From Paulinella micropora (taxonomy: Eukaryota > Cercozoa > Imbricatea > Euglyphida > Paulinellidae): 64,000 nt of DNA. Below, one piece after another: positions 52,917 through 61,033 of the stretch. The translations under genes were made by a program, and so were the position numbers. The DNA lies in the NCBI GenBank assembly GCA_019918135.1, contig WBZZ01001018.1, forward strand, positions 44,437 to 108,436, in the 5' to 3' direction. Positions within the stretch are counted from its first letter, which is position 1. Every line of letters begins with the position of its first letter. The notes under the pieces are model-generated. The model did not search any database. It was not told the origin of the DNA and was given only the letters and a program-made list of their open reading frames with translations.

Positions 52917-54893
52917 ATGGACCCCAACTTCGCGCAGCTGTGCGCCGCCGGCGCCAGGGCACAGGCCACCAGCGAGGCCCTGGAACGAGCGCACAGAAAG
53001 CTACACCCGGAGCTGGAACAGGCACAACGCCTGGAGCTGCTAGCCAGGTTTAGTGGTTCTGTTTTCTGTTGCCCCGACCACTCGTCCGAGGACTTTTGTG
53101 TGGTCGGCCGGATCAGGGCGCTCGAGGGCCTGCGTGACCTGGCCGTGCAGGTGTTCCCCCGACGACCCGCGGCGCTGCTCACGACGCCACTGCAGTCCCT
53201 GGCACAAACAATACAGGGGGCCGGCCCCGAGCGCTGGCTGCGACAATACCAGGAACTGCGCCAGGTGCTAAGCTTTCTGGGCAACCAGGCCTGGCTGCAA
53301 CAGAACTGTGCCCGCTGGACTCTGCCTACGCTGGCCGACAGGCTAAGTAGGGCCGGCTGCTACTCGTTGTGGGGCCGCAAGCTACACCTGCTGGGCTTGA
53401 CGCAGCACCTCGCCGCGGACAACGCCGCCCCGCTCCGGGACGATGTGCTGTTGTGGAAGGCAGCGCGCGCGTTCCTGCGGGAGCTGGAACCGCCGCCACC
53501 GGGGCTGCCGGCGCTACAGCTGCCACAGTCCGCGGACGTCCTGCGTTGGGCACAGGCGCAGTTTACGACCAAGCTCTACGCAGGCCGCGAGGAGTGCCTG
53601 CGTTCCGCCGCGGTGCTGGGGCAGGCCGCGGGCCTGCAGGAACTGTACCTGCGGCAGGTCTGCAGCCCCGAGGACCTCTGGCACGGCCTAGCCACGTCGT
53701 GCCAGCCGAACAGCAGCGCCCACGCGCTGCACGTGCTGTGCCTGTCGGTCACGGCGCACCCGGCGTGGGCGGGCGTAGAGGACCTGCTGGGCATGGACAC
53801 GGCACCAATCGAACCCGTGCAGTACCGGGGCTGCGTGCAGGCGTGGGACGACCTGCGGCCGGCGCTCGCCGGCTTTTGCGAGCGAGAGAGCGATAGCCTG
53901 CACGAGGTGCTGCAGACGCTAGGCGACGAGGCCGGCGTCGCCGGCACGCCGCGCTGGGACCAGCCGCAGACAACTAGCAACGGGCTGGTGACGTCGGTGC
54001 TGCTCAGGCAGCTTCTTTTCCAGCTCGTGCCGGACGTCGCGGCGCTGCTCCACGGCGGCACTGACACGCCCTGGTGTGCCCGCCCGGAACTGTCGCAGCG
54101 GTATGACCAGGCCGTGTCTGATTTCTGCCGGGACCGCAACCTCCGCGTGCTGGACGAGTACCGGCGCCTGGCCGCCGCGGCGCACGCGCTCGGCGACCCG
54201 GCCGTGTCTTCTTTGCAGGCGTTGGCCACCTCGGCCGCCGCGAGGGTGTACGCACGAGCGGCACAAGCGGCCGGCGACGAGCACAAGCAGCCGGCGGACT
54301 GGGAGGGGACCGGCCAACGCCTGCTGCAGAGGTCGCTGGAGCAAAGACAGCTGCTGGTGCGCGCGCTGTGCGTGCTGGGGATAGTTAGCTACGAGGCGCG
54401 GCGCGGACAAGAACCGCCGGGGTTCGGACAACTCTGGCACCACGCCCTGCGCAGGTACGACCGGGTGCAGCTCGGCTGGATTGCGCTGGCGGGGGAGCGG
54501 TCCAGTTCGCGGCGCACGCTGGAGGACACGTGCGAGTCGGACTACCAAACGCTGCTGCGCCTGTGCGAGACCACCCTGCCCGCACCGCCGGCGCAAGAGC
54601 TCTGGCCGCCGGCCGGCAATGCATTACCGGTGGTCCTGGGCCCTTACCGCGAGTGGCTGCACAACCACCACAGCCTCGAACATTCGGCGGAGGCCTTCGT
54701 GCAGCGCGCCCGCCAGAACTACGCGAGGCTCTCGCGGTTTGCGCTCACGCGGTGCGGCTGGGTGCTGCCAACTAGCAGCGTGCCGCCGGAGCCCCCCGGC
54801 CAGTCCGTGGACGACTACCTGCGCTGGCTCCGCCGGGCGGGGCTGGTCGAGCTTGTTAGCCAAGAACTGCAGGAAATCCTGTCCAGGGCCTAG
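52917..54893 (+). CDS. Unknown 658-residue protein nearest the chromosome end
   Basis: Starts at the ATG at 52917 (MDPNFAQLCAAG) after TCCCTCCTTTAG. It is helical, Leu/Ala/Arg/Gln-rich, with scattered Cys and Trp and no signal peptide or membrane span. No catalytic motif is recognised. The even helical spacing would suit a solenoid or scaffold protein, but this is a guess. It is the last gene before the palindrome centre and is exactly repeated in the other arm at 56015-57991. Confidence 0.8.
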   Translation: MDPNFAQLCAAGARAQATSEALERAHRKLHPELEQAQRLELLARFSGSVFCCPDHSSEDFCVVGRIRALEGLRDLAVQVFPRRPAALLTTPLQSLAQTIQGAGPERWLRQYQELRQVLSFLGNQAWLQQNCARWTLPTLADRLSRAGCYSLWGRKLHLLGLTQHLAADNAAPLRDDVLLWKAARAFLRELEPPPPGLPALQLPQSADVLRWAQAQFTTKLYAGREECLRSAAVLGQAAGLQELYLRQVCSPEDLWHGLATSCQPNSSAHALHVLCLSVTAHPAWAGVEDLLGMDTAPIEPVQYRGCVQAWDDLRPALAGFCERESDSLHEVLQTLGDEAGVAGTPRWDQPQTTSNGLVTSVLLRQLLFQLVPDVAALLHGGTDTPWCARPELSQRYDQAVSDFCRDRNLRVLDEYRRLAAAAHALGDPAVSSLQALATSAAARVYARAAQAAGDEHKQPADWEGTGQRLLQRSLEQRQLLVRALCVLGIVSYEARRGQEPPGFGQLWHHALRRYDRVQLGWIALAGERSSSRRTLEDTCESDYQTLLRLCETTLPAPPAQELWPPAGNALPVVLGPYREWLHNHHSLEHSAEAFVQRARQNYARLSRFALTRCGWVLPTSSVPPEPPGQSVDDYLRWLRRAGLVELVSQELQEILSRA

Positions 54894-55421
54894 ATTTTTA
54901 TACGCTCTTCTGGCGTGATAAGAGGAACAGTAGGCTCTGGCGGACCGCCGAAGACAACCAAAAAAGGCGCGTGCAATGGGAGATGAACGGTCTGCCTTTT
55001 TTTCTTCGTTGGTGGACTTTTTTTTTGGCCAAGGGAGAGAGAGAAGAAAGCAGGGTATTCGTAGTTCCCTTCTTTTCCTCACTTCCAGCTCCGTCTTCCG
55101 TGGCGTCTTCTTTTTTTTCTCTGATTTTCGTGCTATATTTTTTCTCGGGTAAAGAGGTACAAGGCATAAATACGAAGAATGACAAGCGAGTAAGCCTGGG
55201 AGGGAGACAAAAGAAGGGATGGGTATAGCCACGTGGTTTTGCCATCGACCTGTGAAAAAACCCGCGCCTTTCATCCCTCCCCTCTCCCTCCTTGTCTCCA
55301 CCTCTTTCTTTTAGCTGGTCCTCCCCCCCCCTCCTACAAGCCCCCGAGAAAAAAATATATCTTAACGCAGTAGAAATAGATCGGCAAAAAAAAAAGGGTG
55401 TAGAAACAGAAAGGGAGGATA
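54894..55421. other. Terminal non-coding region of the left arm
   Basis: About 530 bases of A/T-rich and homopolymer sequence from the last gene to the palindrome centre. The open frames here mirror each other across the centre and are not credible genes. If the molecule ends in a hairpin, this is its subterminal region. Confidence 0.6.
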
Positions 55422-55486
55422 CCCTCTATTTCCCCCCCCCTCCCGGGGCTGACAAACTAACACTTTTCTTTGCCTTCCCCTTTTCT
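55422..55486. other. Unpaired 65-base centre of the palindrome (candidate hairpin loop)
   Basis: The stem ends in GGGAGGATA at 55421 and resumes as TATCCTCCC at 55487. The 65 bases between do not pair with each other: mostly pyrimidine, with a C-run, TCCCGGGGCTGACAAACTAAC and TTTTCTTTGCC. A pox-like terminal loop or the unreplicated end of a fold-back read would both look like this. Confidence 0.75.
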
Positions 55487-56014
55487 TATCCTCCCTTTCT
55501 GTTTCTACACCCTTTTTTTTTTGCCGATCTATTTCTACTGCGTTAAGATATATTTTTTTCTCGGGGGCTTGTAGGAGGGGGGGGGAGGACCAGCTAAAAG
55601 AAAGAGGTGGAGACAAGGAGGGAGAGGGGAGGGATGAAAGGCGCGGGTTTTTTCACAGGTCGATGGCAAAACCACGTGGCTATACCCATCCCTTCTTTTG
55701 TCTCCCTCCCAGGCTTACTCGCTTGTCATTCTTCGTATTTATGCCTTGTACCTCTTTACCCGAGAAAAAATATAGCACGAAAATCAGAGAAAAAAAAGAA
55801 GACGCCACGGAAGACGGAGCTGGAAGTGAGGAAAAGAAGGGAACTACGAATACCCTGCTTTCTTCTCTCTCTCCCTTGGCCAAAAAAAAAGTCCACCAAC
55901 GAAGAAAAAAAGGCAGACCGTTCATCTCCCATTGCACGCGCCTTTTTTGGTTGTCTTCGGCGGTCCGCCAGAGCCTACTGTTCCTCTTATCACGCCAGAA
56001 GAGCGTATAAAAAT

Positions 56015-57991
56015 CTAGGCCCTGGACAGGATTTCCTGCAGTTCTTGGCTAACAAGCTCGACCAGCCCCGCCCGGCGGAGCCAGCGCAGGTAGTCGTCCA
56101 CGGACTGGCCGGGGGGCTCCGGCGGCACGCTGCTAGTTGGCAGCACCCAGCCGCACCGCGTGAGCGCAAACCGCGAGAGCCTCGCGTAGTTCTGGCGGGC
56201 GCGCTGCACGAAGGCCTCCGCCGAATGTTCGAGGCTGTGGTGGTTGTGCAGCCACTCGCGGTAAGGGCCCAGGACCACCGGTAATGCATTGCCGGCCGGC
56301 GGCCAGAGCTCTTGCGCCGGCGGTGCGGGCAGGGTGGTCTCGCACAGGCGCAGCAGCGTTTGGTAGTCCGACTCGCACGTGTCCTCCAGCGTGCGCCGCG
56401 AACTGGACCGCTCCCCCGCCAGCGCAATCCAGCCGAGCTGCACCCGGTCGTACCTGCGCAGGGCGTGGTGCCAGAGTTGTCCGAACCCCGGCGGTTCTTG
56501 TCCGCGCCGCGCCTCGTAGCTAACTATCCCCAGCACGCACAGCGCGCGCACCAGCAGCTGTCTTTGCTCCAGCGACCTCTGCAGCAGGCGTTGGCCGGTC
56601 CCCTCCCAGTCCGCCGGCTGCTTGTGCTCGTCGCCGGCCGCTTGTGCCGCTCGTGCGTACACCCTCGCGGCGGCCGAGGTGGCCAACGCCTGCAAAGAAG
56701 ACACGGCCGGGTCGCCGAGCGCGTGCGCCGCGGCGGCCAGGCGCCGGTACTCGTCCAGCACGCGGAGGTTGCGGTCCCGGCAGAAATCAGACACGGCCTG
56801 GTCATACCGCTGCGACAGTTCCGGGCGGGCACACCAGGGCGTGTCAGTGCCGCCGTGGAGCAGCGCCGCGACGTCCGGCACGAGCTGGAAAAGAAGCTGC
56901 CTGAGCAGCACCGACGTCACCAGCCCGTTGCTAGTTGTCTGCGGCTGGTCCCAGCGCGGCGTGCCGGCGACGCCGGCCTCGTCGCCTAGCGTCTGCAGCA
57001 CCTCGTGCAGGCTATCGCTCTCTCGCTCGCAAAAGCCGGCGAGCGCCGGCCGCAGGTCGTCCCACGCCTGCACGCAGCCCCGGTACTGCACGGGTTCGAT
57101 TGGTGCCGTGTCCATGCCCAGCAGGTCCTCTACGCCCGCCCACGCCGGGTGCGCCGTGACCGACAGGCACAGCACGTGCAGCGCGTGGGCGCTGCTGTTC
57201 GGCTGGCACGACGTGGCTAGGCCGTGCCAGAGGTCCTCGGGGCTGCAGACCTGCCGCAGGTACAGTTCCTGCAGGCCCGCGGCCTGCCCCAGCACCGCGG
57301 CGGAACGCAGGCACTCCTCGCGGCCTGCGTAGAGCTTGGTCGTAAACTGCGCCTGTGCCCAACGCAGGACGTCCGCGGACTGTGGCAGCTGTAGCGCCGG
57401 CAGCCCCGGTGGCGGCGGTTCCAGCTCCCGCAGGAACGCGCGCGCTGCCTTCCACAACAGCACATCGTCCCGGAGCGGGGCGGCGTTGTCCGCGGCGAGG
57501 TGCTGCGTCAAGCCCAGCAGGTGTAGCTTGCGGCCCCACAACGAGTAGCAGCCGGCCCTACTTAGCCTGTCGGCCAGCGTAGGCAGAGTCCAGCGGGCAC
57601 AGTTCTGTTGCAGCCAGGCCTGGTTGCCCAGAAAGCTTAGCACCTGGCGCAGTTCCTGGTATTGTCGCAGCCAGCGCTCGGGGCCGGCCCCCTGTATTGT
57701 TTGTGCCAGGGACTGCAGTGGCGTCGTGAGCAGCGCCGCGGGTCGTCGGGGGAACACCTGCACGGCCAGGTCACGCAGGCCCTCGAGCGCCCTGATCCGG
57801 CCGACCACACAAAAGTCCTCGGACGAGTGGTCGGGGCAACAGAAAACAGAACCACTAAACCTGGCTAGCAGCTCCAGGCGTTGTGCCTGTTCCAGCTCCG
57901 GGTGTAGCTTTCTGTGCGCTCGTTCCAGGGCCTCGCTGGTGGCCTGTGCCCTGGCGCCGGCGGCGCACAGCTGCGCGAAGTTGGGGTCCAT
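56015..57991 (-). CDS. Right-arm copy of the 658-residue unknown protein
   Basis: Exact mirror of 52917-54893 with an identical protein. It is probably the same gene read from the other strand rather than a second gene. Confidence 0.75.
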   Translation of the reverse strand: MDPNFAQLCAAGARAQATSEALERAHRKLHPELEQAQRLELLARFSGSVFCCPDHSSEDFCVVGRIRALEGLRDLAVQVFPRRPAALLTTPLQSLAQTIQGAGPERWLRQYQELRQVLSFLGNQAWLQQNCARWTLPTLADRLSRAGCYSLWGRKLHLLGLTQHLAADNAAPLRDDVLLWKAARAFLRELEPPPPGLPALQLPQSADVLRWAQAQFTTKLYAGREECLRSAAVLGQAAGLQELYLRQVCSPEDLWHGLATSCQPNSSAHALHVLCLSVTAHPAWAGVEDLLGMDTAPIEPVQYRGCVQAWDDLRPALAGFCERESDSLHEVLQTLGDEAGVAGTPRWDQPQTTSNGLVTSVLLRQLLFQLVPDVAALLHGGTDTPWCARPELSQRYDQAVSDFCRDRNLRVLDEYRRLAAAAHALGDPAVSSLQALATSAAARVYARAAQAAGDEHKQPADWEGTGQRLLQRSLEQRQLLVRALCVLGIVSYEARRGQEPPGFGQLWHHALRRYDRVQLGWIALAGERSSSRRTLEDTCESDYQTLLRLCETTLPAPPAQELWPPAGNALPVVLGPYREWLHNHHSLEHSAEAFVQRARQNYARLSRFALTRCGWVLPTSSVPPEPPGQSVDDYLRWLRRAGLVELVSQELQEILSRA

Positions 57992-58442
57992 GCACAAAAA
58001 ACCTAAAGGAGGGAAGAGACGGAAGGCTTTCGGAAAGGGGGCGGCCAGAATGACGGTGCCTTTCTTTTTTTTTGTTTTGCCAGGGGGGGGAAAGGAGACG
58101 GTGCGTTGCTGCGCTAACCCCCAGTGGAGCAACAAAAAACAAGCTCCAGCTAACCCCAACCTCTCTCTCTCTCGCTACTCACCAACCCCCCCCTCCCCCC
58201 ATCTTTTCCCGCGCTCTGATTAGTCCGGTGTCTGGTTCGTCGGTTGGGGGAGGGAGGGGGGGGGCCACCTTTTGTTGGAGTCCACGCCTTCCTCCCCCCC
58301 CCCCCCGTTTTCATTTTCCATTTGGTTTTGCTGGATGCTAGCCCCCAGCCCGTCTCCATTTTCCATTTGGGTTGCTGAATCCTACCCCAAACCCGCGCTC
58401 CCCACCCCCCTTCCCCCCCCCGGAAAAGAGAACGGGACGTCG

Positions 58443-59129
58443 ATGCTGAGCCAAAGCACCGGAAGCGGCGCGGGCCCGCCCGGCCTCCTTTGCCCGGACT
58501 GTCTGCAACTGATCGCCGAGTATCTGTACCGGCGGGAGGATGTGGCGGCGCTGTGCCAACTCTCTAACGCGAAGCCATCGCTCGTCAGGAGCTGGACCCT
58601 CTCGTGGCTGTACGCACTGCTGACGAACGGCGCGCCGAGGCCCCCGGCCGGCATCGCGGAAGTTGTCATCACCGGCTCGTTAACAGAGCTCAGGGAGCTC
58701 CGGCCGCTGCAGACCCTGCAAGCACAACTAGGACTGCAGTTCTGTTCGTTAGTCGTGAGCGCCGGGGCCACGAGTTTCGGGTTTAGTGCCAACCTCTGCC
58801 CGGGCGCCCGCGGCCCGCTCGAGCCGTTTACTTGCCCGCTGATTAATCTGAGCATAGAGGCAGGCCACGAAACCGTGCTGGGCCAGGCGTGCGAATTCCT
58901 GTCCCGCACGACGTTCCCGCACCTCGAGACACTGCGCCTGGTCTATGCCGGAAGGCCCCCGTCGCGATCTTTCTTGCCCGCGCTGGGCCTGCAGAAATGC
59001 CGGCTGCCCAGGCTCCGGCTGTTAGTAGTGGGCCCGCTGCCGACCTGCGTCACCGGGACGATCTCCGCAGCGACCGAACTGGTGTTCACGGGCCCGGTGG
59101 GCTACGGGTCCTGCTTGGGCAGGCTGTAG
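58443..59129 (+). CDS. Right-arm copy of the F-box-like protein
   Basis: Mirror of 51777-52463, with an identical 228-residue product from the ATG at 58443. The upstream frame differs only because of C-run length. Confidence 0.65.
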   Translation: MLSQSTGSGAGPPGLLCPDCLQLIAEYLYRREDVAALCQLSNAKPSLVRSWTLSWLYALLTNGAPRPPAGIAEVVITGSLTELRELRPLQTLQAQLGLQFCSLVVSAGATSFGFSANLCPGARGPLEPFTCPLINLSIEAGHETVLGQACEFLSRTTFPHLETLRLVYAGRPPSRSFLPALGLQKCRLPRLRLLVVGPLPTCVTGTISAATELVFTGPVGYGSCLGRL

Positions 59130-59294
59130 GCCCCGGAAAAAAAAACCGTGAGTGCCTCTTGTTTTTAGCAGTTAAAAAAAAAGGCTTAGCCAAAATAACT
59201 TTTTTTTTACTGAGATCACGACAACTTCTGCCGGCGGGCTAGCTAAGGTAGCAAAAAAGAAAAAACCCCCCGGGTGCGACCGGGCTGGTTTTCT

Positions 59295-60470
59295 TTAGTA
59301 CAGGCTCGTCTTGTCTGCAAAGTGTTCGGTGAGGTTCGTTAGTTCGTCATCATCCTCTGCGGGGTAGCTTGGCCACCGGAAGTTGGTGTGCTCTCTGCTT
59401 GACGACGCGGTTGCTGCGGGCTTGTTTGTGCGTGGGGTCTTCCCGTACGACTGCAGGCGCTGGGCCTCTTGGTAGAGACTCTCCACGTCTTCCGGCGTGC
59501 TGTCGCCCGACCACTGCACGTACTGATCCATTGCCAGCTGGACCTCTGCTTTGGTTAGCGGGGGCTTGAGGGTTCTGTCCTCGGAAGCCAGCTTGGCGTA
59601 CTTTTGCAGGACCCGCAGGCATTGCTGGCGTTGAGCGAAAGGTTGTTCGTTGCACAGGCAGGCACTCAGCACGTTGTGATCGTCGACGGCCGCCGCGGGG
59701 GACGCGCCCGCGAGCAACCAAAATTCTAGTTCTTCCGGCTTGCCCGCGCGGGCCGCGTGCCAGGCCAGCGTGCCCTTGGGCTGGCTCTGCTGCACTAGAG
59801 CGTCAACGTCAACTCGCAGCAGGCGCAGGGCGTCCGCAAGAGCCCCGGCGCACTGATTCCGGCAGGCGGCCCCCGCGAACAATGGCTGCGGTAGGACTTT
59901 TTGTAGGAATTTAACGGTTTCCTCTCGCTCTGCCGTGTGCAGCAAGATCAGCAGCCAGGTCAGCCCAAAGGAGGCGATTTGGTAGGCCCTAGCACTGCTG
60001 TTGCAACTGTCCCCGCCGTTCAGGACCTGTAGGTAGATTGCGTGCTCCAGATTTCTCAACATAGAGTTCATATTAGCGATGAGTTCTTCTGGGCTCTCGG
60101 GGGCTGGCCTCGGAGAGTCAGGCGTGAACTGGAGCACGCGGAACGCGGCTGTCAGCACCGGGGGTTTCTTAGCTAGGAAGGTTTTCGCAAAGTCCTGAGT
60201 GTACCACAGGACCCAAGCTAATATGTTCTTCGGGACGCGGAAGGTGCGGCACAATAACGCACTGGCGCTGATCACTGTCTCTCCCAGGTCGAGCTCCAGC
60301 AGCCTGACATGAATTGGCCGCGAAGCGGGATCGAGCCGCTCCTGCACAAAGCCCTGGACCAGTTGGAAGACAGCGCCCGTAGATTTAGTGTTTGTAGAAG
60401 AATCAGAGGTAGCGAGATAACGCTTGAGTTTCCTAACAATCTGGCCCGAGACCTCGGCGTGGTCGGTCAT
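59295..60470 (-). CDS. Right-arm copy of the ankyrin-like protein
   Basis: Mirror of 50436-51611, identical 391-residue product, start ATG at 60468-60470. Confidence 0.75.
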   Translation of the reverse strand: MTDHAEVSGQIVRKLKRYLATSDSSTNTKSTGAVFQLVQGFVQERLDPASRPIHVRLLELDLGETVISASALLCRTFRVPKNILAWVLWYTQDFAKTFLAKKPPVLTAAFRVLQFTPDSPRPAPESPEELIANMNSMLRNLEHAIYLQVLNGGDSCNSSARAYQIASFGLTWLLILLHTAEREETVKFLQKVLPQPLFAGAACRNQCAGALADALRLLRVDVDALVQQSQPKGTLAWHAARAGKPEELEFWLLAGASPAAAVDDHNVLSACLCNEQPFAQRQQCLRVLQKYAKLASEDRTLKPPLTKAEVQLAMDQYVQWSGDSTPEDVESLYQEAQRLQSYGKTPRTNKPAATASSSREHTNFRWPSYPAEDDDELTNLTEHFADKTSLY

Positions 60471-61033
60471 CAAAGAATCAGGCTCCTGTCGGGTGTGCAG
60501 GCAGGACTTTTCTTTATGTTGTAGAGGCTTGCTCTTTTTTGGCTTCTCCAACAGAAACAGTGTGGAGAAAAGAAACAAGATGAAGGAAAGGGGAGGACTG
60601 GCAAGGGAGGGAGAACTACGGCCTGGTTCTTGTTTTTTCTTTTGTTGGGATGAGGGTTTCAAGGGGAGGGGGGTGAAGAAAAAAGGGAAAAAAAAGAGGG
60701 AGTTTGCGCGAAACTGGCAGGAGAGAGCCAAAACAAGAGGAGGGATTTGTTTTTTCTCGGCTGTGCCTGCTTTTTGGTTCTTCCCGTTTCTCCCCCCCGC
60801 CCCCCTTTTTTTTTTCTTGGTTCTGGGGTTTGTTAAAATTTAACCTCCCTCTTCTTTTCTTTTCCCCCGGCCATAACTACGCACAAAGAAAAACAGCCTA
60901 GTTATTTTTTTTTGTTTTCCAGGAGGAGTCTAGTCACCTCTTTTTTTTCTGTTGGGCACAGGAGAATAAAAATTTAAGAGGGGAGAAAAAAGAGAGAGAT
61001 CTCTTTTGGTTTTTTTTTTTGCTTTCTTAGGTT

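Noticed and set aside
55422-55486. Telomere-type short repeats at the centre
   Set aside because: No TTAGGG-like or other tandem telomere repeat is present.
55292-55616. Mirror-image 84-codon frames at the palindrome centre
   Set aside because: They arise from the same non-coding stem read both ways and from homopolymer tracts.
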